Both the position numbers and the translations under genes were made by a program. The notes below the pieces were generated by a model. The model saw only the letters and a list, made by a program, of their open reading frames with translations, had not been told where the DNA came from and searched no databases. This document shows positions 24,017 through 32,006 of a stretch of 64,000 bases of DNA, piece by piece. Position 1 is the first letter of the stretch, and every line of letters begins with the position of its first letter. Source of the DNA: Amycolatopsis thailandensis (lineage in GTDB: Bacteria; Actinomycetota; Actinomycetes; Mycobacteriales; Pseudonocardiaceae); assembly GCF_002234405.1 (NCBI RefSeq), contig NZ_NMQT01000117.1:1-64000 (forward strand), written 5' to 3'.

Positions 24017-24957
24017 TAAGCGTTCTTCGGCACGTGCTTGCCGAGGAACGCGACCAGGCTCGGCACGACGGTGCGGTTGAACGCGTCGCCGTGTTTGCCG
24101 CGCGCGGTGTGCGCGACCGTGGGCCGCGCTTCGGAGATGAACTTCCGCACTCCGCCGATGAACGGATCCTCGGTGCCGCACCAGATCCCGGTCGGCACAC
24201 TCTTGGTGACATCGATGTGGCGCAACGGGTCCAGCGAGCCCCAGTCGGCGGCGTCGCGGAACGCGCGCCGCTTGCTCATCTCCGGCCACGAGGTGATCAG
24301 GGCGGGCGCGAGGGCCGCGACCGCGGCGGGCGGGCGACGGCGTTCCAGGCGGCGCCGGGTGTAGAGCAGCGCGCCGAAGCCGCCCATCGAGAGCCCGGTG
24401 GCGGCGAACGGCAGCCCGTCCCGGCCGCCGAGGCCGCGGGCGGCGAGCCAGCGGGGGACCTCTTCGAGCAACATCGCCATCGGGTTGTCGCCGGGCTGGT
24501 TCTCGTGCCAGTAGTGGTCGCCACCGTCGACCGCGACGAACCCGAACGGGGGGACCGCCTTGCGGGCGACGTCGCTGCCGAGCTGCTTGAGCAGCCCCGT
24601 CGGGGCGGCGTGCCGCGCGGTGCCGTGGAGACCGTGCAGCATCAGCGACATCGGCAGGCCCTTGGGCGGGGCCTTGGTCGGCAGCATCAGGACGAGGTCG
24701 ACCTCGCGCCCGCGGGCTTCGGAGTAGACGCGTTCGACGCGGGGGCTGCCGAGTTGAGTGGCGGGGGTCGGCGACGCGACGCCGAGCGCCCGCTGAAGCG
24801 CTTCGCTGAACGGCAGGGCCCCGGTCGCCGTTCCGGCGGCGAGCCCCGCGACGCCGAGGCCGGACGCCCCGGCGATCAGCACGGAACGACGGCTCAGCCA
24901 GCGGCGGGCGCCATGCACCCCCGGCAGCGTCGCGTGCCCCTGGTCGTCCTCGTTCAC
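24016..24957 (-). CDS. Tat-exported alpha/beta-hydrolase esterase
   Basis: A 313-residue exported esterase of the esterase D/PHB-depolymerase-like group. The twin-arginine signal is RRWLSRRSVLIAGASGLG (about residues 18-36). The catalytic serine lies in the elbow GLSMGGFGAL; the aspartate is likely in GTEDPFIG and the histidine in GKHGDAFNR. The oxyanion region is LMLHGLHGT. The substrate is unknown. It starts at GTG 24957. The last codon and stop abut the MITE-like element, which lies on its 3' side. Confidence 0.85.
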   Translation of the reverse strand: MNEDDQGHATLPGVHGARRWLSRRSVLIAGASGLGVAGLAAGTATGALPFSEALQRALGVASPTPATQLGSPRVERVYSEARGREVDLVLMLPTKAPPKGLPMSLMLHGLHGTARHAAPTGLLKQLGSDVARKAVPPFGFVAVDGGDHYWHENQPGDNPMAMLLEEVPRWLAARGLGGRDGLPFAATGLSMGGFGALLYTRRRLERRRPPAAVAALAPALITSWPEMSKRRAFRDAADWGSLDPLRHIDVTKSVPTGIWCGTEDPFIGGVRKFISEARPTVAHTARGKHGDAFNRTVVPSLVAFLGKHVPKNA

Positions 24958-25054
24958 CCGTCCCCGTTCCCCCGTTGATCTTCTACCAGGTCAGACGTGC
25001 GTTCTCGCTGGAAGGTTGCACGATTCACCGACCTGTGACCGGGGTATCGCCGGA

Positions 25055-25753
25055 TCAGGTGCCGATGTTTCCCTCTTTCGCGCGCCAGGACTCGATCGAG
25101 ATCTGCGCGGACCTGGTCGCGGCCTCGTAAGTGTCGCCGAGGCCCACGCCGAGCGCGGTGGCCAGGGGAATCAGGATGTGGTCCACGCCATTCCGGCCGT
25201 CGCCGAAGTGGCCTGCGACCTCCAGCGTGATGTAGCCGTGCACGGCACTCCAGAGCTGCGCGGCGACGGCGAACTCCGGGGCGGGACGGAACCGGCCCGC
25301 CTCGATCAGCCGTTTCGCGGCGCGGACGAGGTAGCCGAAGGCCTCGATGCCCTCTTCGCTGGCGTTCTGGCGGCTCTCCTCACTGGTCATGTCGCCCAGC
25401 GCCGCCTTCTGCCCGTCGGGCTGGCTCTGGCCGAACGTCACCGCGTAGAGCTGCGGGTTCTCCACCACGGTCCGCCGGTAGGCGAGCGCCAAGGTGAGGA
25501 TGTCGGCGGCCGGGTCGTCGGTTTCCTCGATCTCGCCGAGATTCGCCGACAGCCGTCGGAATCCCTCACGCGCGACTTCGTCCACCAAGGGGCCCATCCC
25601 GCCGAAGTGGGTGTACACGGCCATGGTCGACGCGCCGATCTCAGCCGCCAGCTTGCGGGCCTGGAGCGCCTCCGGGCCGCCGTCGGAGAGCAGCCGGATC
25701 GCCGCCTCGATCAGTTTGGCCTTGACCTCGGCGGCGGCGGGTTTCGGTGACAT
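25055..25753 (-). CDS. TetR-family regulator (WHG domain)
   Basis: A 232-residue repressor. The N-terminal helix-turn-helix is LQARKLAAEIGASTMAVYTHFGG (about residues 30-52). The C-terminal ligand domain has the AVHGYITLEVAGHF segment of the TetR_C WHG group. It starts at ATG 25753. Two ATAAC-NNN-GTTAT sites lie between it and the divergent carotenoid oxygenase gene, so it probably represses both itself and that enzyme. Confidence 0.88.
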   Translation of the reverse strand: MSPKPAAAEVKAKLIEAAIRLLSDGGPEALQARKLAAEIGASTMAVYTHFGGMGPLVDEVAREGFRRLSANLGEIEETDDPAADILTLALAYRRTVVENPQLYAVTFGQSQPDGQKAALGDMTSEESRQNASEEGIEAFGYLVRAAKRLIEAGRFRPAPEFAVAAQLWSAVHGYITLEVAGHFGDGRNGVDHILIPLATALGVGLGDTYEAATRSAQISIESWRAKEGNIGT

Positions 25754-25768
25754 GGTTGCCAGTGTCTC

Positions 25769-25804
25769 ATAACCCTGTTATAAATGTAGCCATAACCACG
25801 TTAT
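25769..25804. promoter_or_regulatory. Two TetR operators in the divergent promoter
   Basis: Two 13-bp inverted repeats, ATAACCCTGTTAT (25769-25781) and ATAACCACGTTAT (25792-25804), are spaced 23 bp start to start, about two helical turns. They lie 16 nt from the tetR start and about 32 nt from the oxygenase start. Identical half-sites make binding by the adjacent TetR protein very likely. Confidence 0.75.
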
Positions 25805-25838
25805 ATCGCTGCTTCAGCCATCGATCAGGGGGCCTGTG

Positions 25839-27284
25839 ATGGGCAACAAGTTCCTCGAGGGCAACTTCGCCCCCGTCAACCGCGAGCACACGATCACCGA
25901 ACTACGGGTCACCGGGCACATCCCGGAATACCTGGACGGGCGCTATCTGCGGAACGGGCCGAACCCGCTGTCCGAAGTGGACCCGGCGACCTACCACTGG
26001 TTCATGGGCGACGGCATGGTGCACGGCGTCCGGCTGCGCGACGGCCGCGCCGAGTGGTACCGCAACCGGTGGGTGCGCAATCCCCGGCTCTCGCGGGAAC
26101 TCGGCGAGCGCTGGGAAGGCGGGTCCGTTCCCGGCCTCGCCTCCATGGGGGCCAACACGAACGTGATCGGCCACGCCGGCAAGACCCTCGCGTTGATCGA
26201 GGGCGGCGCCACGAGCTTCGAGCTGACCGACGAGCTCGACACCGTCGGCGCCTGCGACTTCGACGGCACGCTCCCCGGCGGCTACACCGCCCACCCGAAG
26301 CGCGATCCGGAGACCGGCGAACTGCACGCCGTGTCGTACTTCTTCGGCTGGGGCAACAAGGTGCAGTACTCGGTGATCGACGCGCAGGGCCGCGCCAAGC
26401 GCACGGTCGACGTCGAGGTCACCGGTTCGCCGATGATGCACGACTTCTCCCTGACCGAGAAGCACGTCGTCTTCTACGACCTCCCGGTCACGTTCGAGAG
26501 CGAGCAGGCCGTGTCCACGTCGGTCCCGTCGTTCCTGCGCACGCCCGCGCGGCTCGTGGTGTCCGCGCTGGTGGGCAAGGTGAAGGTGCCGGACCCGCTC
26601 AGCGCGAAGCTGCGTTCGCGGATCTCGGGCAACGCGGGCCTGCCGTACCGCTGGAACCCGAAGTACCCGGCGCGGATCGGGGTCATGCCGCGGGAGGGCG
26701 GCGACGGCGACATCCGCTGGTTCGAGGTCGAGCCTTGCTACGTCTTCCACCCGATGAACGCCTACGACGACGGCGACTCCATCGTGCTGGACGTCGTGCG
26801 GCACCCGAAGATGTTCGACACCGAGCTGCTGGGGCCTGCCGAGGGGCCGCCGACCCTGGACCGCTGGACCGTCGACCTGGCCGCGGGCAAGGTCGTCGAG
26901 GAACGCCTCGACGACCAGGGCCAGGAGTTCCCGCGTGTCGACGAGCGACTGGTCGGGCGGCCGCACCGCTTCGGCTACTCGGTGTCCACAAAGGATGGAT
27001 CGGCGTCGTCGGGTGCTCTGCTCAAGCACGACCTGTGGAAGCGTTCGGTCTCGTCGAGGCAATTCGGCGAGGGCGCGCACGTGGGGGAGTTCGTGTTCGT
27101 TCCGTCCTCAGTGGACGCGGGCGAAGACGAGGGCGTGCTGATGGGATTCGTCTACGATCCCGCGACGCAGAAGAGCGACCTGACCATTTTGGACGCGGGG
27201 ACGCTGGAGACCGTCGGAGCCGTGCACCTGCCGGACCGCGTGCCGAACGGCTTCCACGGGAACTGGGTCGGTACCGAGGGCTGA
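25839..27284 (+). CDS. Carotenoid cleavage oxygenase family protein
   Basis: An iron(II)-dependent dioxygenase of the RPE65/carotenoid oxygenase family, 481 residues from ATG 25839 (GTG at 25836 adds one). The four iron histidines are visible, counting from 25836: H153 (TAHPKRD), H202 (MMHDFSL), H305 (VFHPMNAY) and H474 (GFHGNWV). The N-terminal RNGPNPLSEVDP motif is also typical. Members cleave carotenoids, stilbenes or lignin-derived compounds; no carotenoid genes are close. It diverges from a tetR gene with twin operators. Its stop codon lies at the edge of a palindromic element. Confidence 0.9.
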   Translation: MGNKFLEGNFAPVNREHTITELRVTGHIPEYLDGRYLRNGPNPLSEVDPATYHWFMGDGMVHGVRLRDGRAEWYRNRWVRNPRLSRELGERWEGGSVPGLASMGANTNVIGHAGKTLALIEGGATSFELTDELDTVGACDFDGTLPGGYTAHPKRDPETGELHAVSYFFGWGNKVQYSVIDAQGRAKRTVDVEVTGSPMMHDFSLTEKHVVFYDLPVTFESEQAVSTSVPSFLRTPARLVVSALVGKVKVPDPLSAKLRSRISGNAGLPYRWNPKYPARIGVMPREGGDGDIRWFEVEPCYVFHPMNAYDDGDSIVLDVVRHPKMFDTELLGPAEGPPTLDRWTVDLAAGKVVEERLDDQGQEFPRVDERLVGRPHRFGYSVSTKDGSASSGALLKHDLWKRSVSSRQFGEGAHVGEFVFVPSSVDAGEDEGVLMGFVYDPATQKSDLTILDAGTLETVGAVHLPDRVPNGFHGNWVGTEG

Positions 27285-27356
27285 AGGGGACTTTCCCCGC
27301 ATGCCACGCGGCGAAGGACGCTTTCCCTTCATGAGACGCCGGGAAAGCGTCCTTCA
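27282..27356. terminator. GAAGG/CTTTCCC palindromic element between convergent genes
   Basis: A perfect 15-bp stem GAAGGACGCTTTCCC (27313-27327) with complement at 27341-27355 and a 13-nt loop, preceded by a related unit GAAGGGGACTTTCCCC (27285-27300). Both element ends read TGAAGG/CCTTCA, so they contain the TGA stops of the flanking convergent genes. A related element lies at 45364-45413. Likely a two-way terminator. Confidence 0.65.
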
Positions 27357-28187
27357 GCCCCCGAGACCCAGCACCCGCTGTTCGCCGCTGTAGAGATTCA
27401 TGCTGTCGCCCCGCAGGAAACCGATGAGGGTCATGCCGTTCTCCTCGGCCAGTTCCGCGGCCAGCGACGACGGCGCGGAAACCGCCGCCAGCAGACCGAT
27501 CCCGGCCATGGCGGCCTTCTGCACCAGTTCGAACGAGGCTCGCCCGGACACCAGCAGACCGGTGTCCGCGGCGGGGATCCGGCCCTCTTGCAGTGCCCAG
27601 CCGAGGACCTTGTCGACGGCGTTGTGCCTGCCGACGTCCTCCCGGACGACGGCGAGGTTCCCGTCGCCGTCGAACAGGGCGGCCGCGTGCAGCCCGCCGG
27701 TGCTGGAGAAGACCTTCTGGTGCGCGCGCAGCGTGTCCGGGAGCTTCGCCAGCACGTCGGTGCTGACCGCGAACTCGGACTTCTCCGGTGAGAAGCGGCT
27801 TCGCAGCTTCACCGCGTCGAGCGCGGCCTTGCCGCAGACGCCGCACGAGGACGTGGTGTAGAAGTTCCGCTCGACGCCCGTCTCCGGCGGCGCGACCCCT
27901 TCGGCCAGGGCGATGTCCAGGACGTTGTAGGTGTTGCGGCCCTGGTCGTCGACGCCGTCGCAGTACCGGGCGACCGCGACGTCCTCGCGCGAGGTGAGCA
28001 CGCCCTCGGACAGCAGGAAGCCGTGCGTGAGCTCGACGTCGTTGCCGGGTGTCCGCATGGTGACCGCGAGTGCCTTGCCGCCGACGCGGATCTCCAGCGG
28101 TTCTTCGGCCGCGAGCGCGTCGGGCCGTCGCACGTCCCTGGTCGCGGAGATCTTCCGCACCGGACGGCGCACCGTCACCCTGCCCAC
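27354..28187 (-). CDS. fdhD: Formate dehydrogenase sulfurtransferase FdhD
   Basis: A 277-residue sulfur carrier needed to sulfurate the molybdenum cofactor of formate dehydrogenases; it takes sulfur from IscS. The conserved cysteine pair is in TTSSCGVCGKAALD (about residue 115). Other typical blocks are PGNDVELTHGFLLSEGV, REDVGRHNAVDK and SGRASFELVQKA. The start is taken as GTG 28187 with AAAGGTGG ahead; an ATG at 28211 is an alternative. The client enzyme is probably the molybdoenzyme at 34307-36613. It diverges from the OFA-type transporter gene. Confidence 0.9.
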   Translation of the reverse strand: MGRVTVRRPVRKISATRDVRRPDALAAEEPLEIRVGGKALAVTMRTPGNDVELTHGFLLSEGVLTSREDVAVARYCDGVDDQGRNTYNVLDIALAEGVAPPETGVERNFYTTSSCGVCGKAALDAVKLRSRFSPEKSEFAVSTDVLAKLPDTLRAHQKVFSSTGGLHAAALFDGDGNLAVVREDVGRHNAVDKVLGWALQEGRIPAADTGLLVSGRASFELVQKAAMAGIGLLAAVSAPSSLAAELAEENGMTLIGFLRGDSMNLYSGEQRVLGLGG

Positions 28188-28235
28188 TTGTCCACCTTTC
28201 TGGCCGGTCATTCGACAGTCGTGTACTGCAACGCC

Positions 28236-28257
28236 GGGAATTAAGTAATACATTCCC
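28236..28257. promoter_or_regulatory. Candidate operator between fdhD and the OFA transporter
   Basis: An inverted repeat GGGAAT-N10-ATTCCC lies centrally in the 101-bp divergent spacer, surrounded by an AT-rich stretch (TTAAGTAATAC). The position suits shared regulation of both genes. No regulator gene is next to it. Confidence 0.4.
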
Positions 28258-28288
28258 AGTGCACATCCTCAGAGTACGGAGGCGCCGG

Positions 28289-29650
28289 ATGGCTGTCGGC
28301 TTCCTGGACCGTTCCCGCATCGTCGCATCACCGGGCTGGAGCCGCTGGCTGGTGCCGCCCGCCGCGCTGGCCGTCCATCTGTCGATCGGGCAGGCGTACG
28401 CGTGGAGCGTCTTCAAACCGCCGCTGGAAAAGACGCTCGGACTCAGCGGCACGGAGAGCGCTCTGCCGTTCCAGCTCGGCATCGTGATGCTCGGGCTTTC
28501 GGCGGCGTTCGGCGGGACGCTGGTCGAGCGCAACGGGCCGCGCTGGGCGATGTTCGTCTCGATGGTCTGCTTCAGCTCGGGCTTCCTGCTCGCCGCGCTC
28601 GGGGTGGCGACGTCGCAGTACTGGCTCGTCGTCCTCGGCTGGGGCGGGATCGGCGGCATCGGGCTCGGCATCGGCTACATCTCGCCGGTGTCGACGCTGA
28701 TCAAATGGTTCCCGGACCGGCCGGGAATGGCCACCGGCATCGCGATCATGGGCTTCGGCGGCGGCGCGCTGATCGCCTCCCCGTGGTCGTCGCAGATGCT
28801 GGGCGCGGCGCCGTGGACGATCGGGACGGTCGCGACGGCGTTCCTCGTGCACGGCCTGGTCTACGCGGTCTTCATGAGCCTCGGCATCCTGCTGATCCGG
28901 GTGCCCGCCGACGACTGGAAGCCGAAGAGCTGGGAACCGAAGGCCGCGAACGGCAACGCGATGATCACCACCGCGAACGTTTCGGCGCGCAACGCCATCA
29001 AGACGCCGCAGTTCTGGCTCCTCTGGGTGGTGCTGTGCTTCAACGTGACGGCGGGCATCGGCATCCTGGAGAAGGCGGCGCCGATGATCGCGGACTTCTT
29101 CCGCGAGACCTCGGCGCCGGTCGGCACCGCCGCCGCGGCCGGGTTCGTCGCGTTGCTGTCGCTGACCAACATGCTCGGCCGGTTCGTCTGGTCGTCCACT
29201 TCGGACCTGGTGGGCCGCAAGAACATCTACCGGCTCTACCTCGGCGCGGGCGCCCTGCTGTACCTCGTGATCGCGTTGACCACCAACGCCTCGAAGCTCG
29301 TGTTCGTCCTGTGCGCGATGCTGATCCTGTCCTTCTACGGCGGCGGTTTCGCGACCGTCCCGGCGTACCTGAAGGACCTTTTCGGCACCTACCAGGTCGG
29401 CGCGATCCACGGCAGGCTCCTGACCGCGTGGTCGATGGCGGGGGTGCTCGGGCCGCTGATCGTCAACGCCATCGCCGACAGCCAGAAGTCGGCGGGCAAG
29501 GTCGGCCCCGACCTCTACACGACGTCGCTGTTCATCATGATCGGCCTGCTGGTCGTCGGCTTCGTCGCCAACGAACTGGTGCGGCCGGTCAACCCGAAGT
29601 TCCACGAGCCGGCGTCGTCCGGCGAGGCCGCGAGGAGTGAGGCCCGATGA
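28289..29650 (+). CDS. OFA-family MFS transporter (oxalate/formate antiporter type)
   Basis: A 453-residue 12-helix MFS protein. The N-terminal segment HLSIGQAYAWSVFKPPL and the GIGLGIGYISPVSTLIKWFPDRPGMATGIAIMGFG block are characteristic of the oxalate:formate antiporter (OFA) family. The substrate is inferred as a carboxylate such as formate or oxalate; the divergent fdhD gene supports a formate link. It starts at ATG 28289 with ACGGAGG upstream. Its stop overlaps the ATG of a 42-codon gene. Confidence 0.85.
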   Translation: MAVGFLDRSRIVASPGWSRWLVPPAALAVHLSIGQAYAWSVFKPPLEKTLGLSGTESALPFQLGIVMLGLSAAFGGTLVERNGPRWAMFVSMVCFSSGFLLAALGVATSQYWLVVLGWGGIGGIGLGIGYISPVSTLIKWFPDRPGMATGIAIMGFGGGALIASPWSSQMLGAAPWTIGTVATAFLVHGLVYAVFMSLGILLIRVPADDWKPKSWEPKAANGNAMITTANVSARNAIKTPQFWLLWVVLCFNVTAGIGILEKAAPMIADFFRETSAPVGTAAAAGFVALLSLTNMLGRFVWSSTSDLVGRKNIYRLYLGAGALLYLVIALTTNASKLVFVLCAMLILSFYGGGFATVPAYLKDLFGTYQVGAIHGRLLTAWSMAGVLGPLIVNAIADSQKSAGKVGPDLYTTSLFIMIGLLVVGFVANELVRPVNPKFHEPASSGEAARSEAR

Positions 29651-29775
29651 CCGAACAGGCTCCCGAGCCCCGCCGCACCGGGCTGATGGTGTTCGCGTGG
29701 CTGTGGGTCGCGCTCCCGTTCGCCTACGGCGTCTACGAACTGTTCCGCAAGGTGGTCCAGCTCTTCGGCGGCTGA
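29647..29775 (+). CDS. 42-residue single-helix partner of the OFA transporter
   Basis: A very small gene. Its ATG overlaps the transporter stop (ATGA), the usual sign of translational coupling. The product has a short hydrophilic start (MTEQAPEPRRTG), one membrane helix (LMVFAWLWVALPFAYGVYEL) and a basic end (FRKVVQLFGG). Small proteins of this shape follow OFA transporter genes in other bacteria and are regarded as a small subunit. The function in transport is not established. Confidence 0.8.
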   Translation: MTEQAPEPRRTGLMVFAWLWVALPFAYGVYELFRKVVQLFGG

Positions 29776-29789
29776 CTAAGGTCGGAGCC

Positions 29790-30548
29790 ATGGGAGTTCT
29801 GGTGACCGGGGCGTCGCGCGGCATCGGCCGGGCGATCGCGCGGGCCTTCGCGGAAAAGGGCGACCGGGTCGCCGTCCACTACGCCTCGAAGCGGGAGGAC
29901 GCCGAGCGGACACTCGCCGGGCTGCCCGGTTCCGGGCACGGGCTGGTCCAGGGCGATCTCTCGGATCCCGAGGTGGCGCAACGGGTCGCCGACGAAGCCG
30001 AGTCGGCCGTGGACGGCGTCGACGTCCTGGTGAACAACGCCGCGTTCGCGCCGTCCGCCGCGTCGGCGCATCCTGTCGCGGAAGTGTCCTATGCGGACTG
30101 GCAGCGGATCTGGCGGCGCATGGTCGACGTCAACGTGCTCGGCACGGCGAACGTGACCTACTGCGTGGCGCGGCACATGATCGAGCGTGGCGTGCCCGGC
30201 CGCGTGGTCAACATCGGCTCGCGGGGCGCCTTCAAGGGCGAGCCCGAGTTCCCCGCATACGGCGCGAGCAAGGCCGCGCTGCACTCGCTCGGGCAGTCGC
30301 TCGCCGTGGCCCTCGCCCCGCACGGCATCGCGGTGACCTCGGTCGCGCCCGGTTTCACGGCCACCGACAGGGTCGCGACGAAGCTCGAAGGCGCGAGCGG
30401 CGAGGTCCTGCGCGGGCAGAGCCCGTTCGGCCGGGTCGGCACGCCGGAGGAGGTCGCCGCCGCGGTGCTCTACCTGGCTTCCGGTGAGGCGGCTTGGGCG
30501 TCCGGCGCGATCCTCGACCTGAACGGCGCGTCGCATCTGCGGATGTGA
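29790..30548 (+). CDS. Short-chain dehydrogenase/reductase
   Basis: A 252-residue classical SDR. The nucleotide motif is GASRGIG (residues 7-13), followed by the NNAA motif, the catalytic serine in NIGSRGAF and the YGASK tyrosine-lysine pair. The APGF segment lies after the active site. The FabG-like layout suggests NADP(H) use, but the substrate is unknown. It starts at ATG 29790, 14 nt after the small transporter subunit; GGAG is close upstream, so it may share that transcript. Confidence 0.88.
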   Translation: MGVLVTGASRGIGRAIARAFAEKGDRVAVHYASKREDAERTLAGLPGSGHGLVQGDLSDPEVAQRVADEAESAVDGVDVLVNNAAFAPSAASAHPVAEVSYADWQRIWRRMVDVNVLGTANVTYCVARHMIERGVPGRVVNIGSRGAFKGEPEFPAYGASKAALHSLGQSLAVALAPHGIAVTSVAPGFTATDRVATKLEGASGEVLRGQSPFGRVGTPEEVAAAVLYLASGEAAWASGAILDLNGASHLRM

Positions 30549-30596
30549 AGTGGATCACCTATGCAGCAGTGACGGCGTCCCGCGCGTCCTAAGGAA

Positions 30597-32000
30597 GTGC
30601 ACAAGCTGGGGAAGGTCCTGGTCGCCGGGCTGGCGGTGGCGGTGTTCGGCGGGACCGCGTACGGATACACGACGCTGGAGTCGCTCGACGGCATCACCCG
30701 CGAAGACGTGATCGAGGCACCGGAGCCGGGGGAGCGGCCCGCCGACGGGTCGCTGGACATCCTGCTGGTCGGGCGCGATTCGCGGACCAACCAGCAGGGC
30801 GAGCCGCTGGACCCGGCGATGCTGCGCGAGCTGCGGGTGGGGGCGAACGGCGACGACCTGACCGACACGCTCATCGTGCTCCGCATCCCCAACGGCCAGA
30901 AGGCGGTCAAAGCCTTCTCGATCCCGCGTGACTCCTTTGTCGCGGAGCCGGGGACGAAGGACAAGACCAAGATCAACGGGATCTTCGGCCACGCCAAGTT
31001 CGCCTCGGCGAGCGAGCAGCGCAAGGCGGGCAAGACCGACAAGGCGGAGATCGAGAAGGTGGCGATCACGGCCGCCCGGAAGGCGACCCTGAAGGCGGTC
31101 GAGGACCTCACCGGCGTCAAGATCGATCACTTCGCCGAGGTCAACCTGCAGAGCTTCTACGACATCAGCAACGCCGTCGGCGGGGTCGAGGTGTGCCTGA
31201 AACGGGACACCAAGGACGTCAAATCCGGCGCGAACTTCAAGGCGGGGAAGCAGACGATCCAGGGTGCCGACGCGCTGGCCTTCGTCCGCCAGCGTGAGGA
31301 TCTGCCTCGCAGCGACCTCGACCGCGTACGCCGCCAGCAGGTGTTCCTCGCCGGCCTGGCGAAACAGGTGCTCTCCGCGGGGACACTCGCCAACCCGGCC
31401 AAGGTCTCCGACCTGATCGACGCGGTGAAACGGTCGGTCGTCCTCGACGGCTCATGGGACCTGCTCGACTTCGTGAAGCAGATGCAGGGTGTCTCCGGCG
31501 GCGGTATCGCCTTCGAAACGATCCCGGTGGTCAACCCCGACTACCGCTACAACCCCAAGCAGCCGACCTGGACCGCCGTGCAGGTGGACCCCGCACAGGT
31601 GAGGGCTTTCGCCGCGTCCCTGATCGGTGCCCAGCCCTCGACACCGCAGACCCCCGCCGGCCCCAAGGTCGACGTCGTCAACGCGAGCGGCAAGGACGGC
31701 CTCGCCGCCCGCGTCTCGGATCTCCTGGTGGAGAAGGGATTCGGCAAGGGCGACACGACGGCCGACACCGGACGGCGGACCTCCGTCGTCCGGTTCAGCG
31801 ACGCGTCCGGGCCCGCCGCGGAGATCGCGAAGCTGCTCGGCGGGCTGGAAACCCAGAAGGCCGATTCCGTCGCGGCGGGCCACGTGCAGGTCGTCCTCGG
31901 ACAGGTCTACAAGGGACCGGGCGTGTCCGCGGGGGGCGGGTCGGCCGGGGCCCGGACCGACCAGCCGATCACTTCCGACGACACCGGCTGCATCGACTGA
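30597..32000 (+). CDS. LytR-CpsA-Psr family protein
   Basis: A 467-residue membrane-anchored envelope protein. One N-terminal helix (about residues 5-25) precedes an LCP domain with the conserved LLVGRDSRT, DTLIVLRIP, IPRDSF, AEVNLQSFYDISNAVGGVEVCL and FVRQREDLPRSDLDRVRRQQ blocks. The C-terminal LytR_C domain is at about 350-435 (VDVVNASGKDGLAARVSDLL). LCP enzymes attach glycopolymers such as arabinogalactan or teichoic acids to peptidoglycan. It starts at GTG 30597; the AAGGA ahead of it is unusually close. Confidence 0.9.
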   Translation: MHKLGKVLVAGLAVAVFGGTAYGYTTLESLDGITREDVIEAPEPGERPADGSLDILLVGRDSRTNQQGEPLDPAMLRELRVGANGDDLTDTLIVLRIPNGQKAVKAFSIPRDSFVAEPGTKDKTKINGIFGHAKFASASEQRKAGKTDKAEIEKVAITAARKATLKAVEDLTGVKIDHFAEVNLQSFYDISNAVGGVEVCLKRDTKDVKSGANFKAGKQTIQGADALAFVRQREDLPRSDLDRVRRQQVFLAGLAKQVLSAGTLANPAKVSDLIDAVKRSVVLDGSWDLLDFVKQMQGVSGGGIAFETIPVVNPDYRYNPKQPTWTAVQVDPAQVRAFAASLIGAQPSTPQTPAGPKVDVVNASGKDGLAARVSDLLVEKGFGKGDTTADTGRRTSVVRFSDASGPAAEIAKLLGGLETQKADSVAAGHVQVVLGQVYKGPGVSAGGGSAGARTDQPITSDDTGCID

Positions 32001-32006
32001 GCGAGG

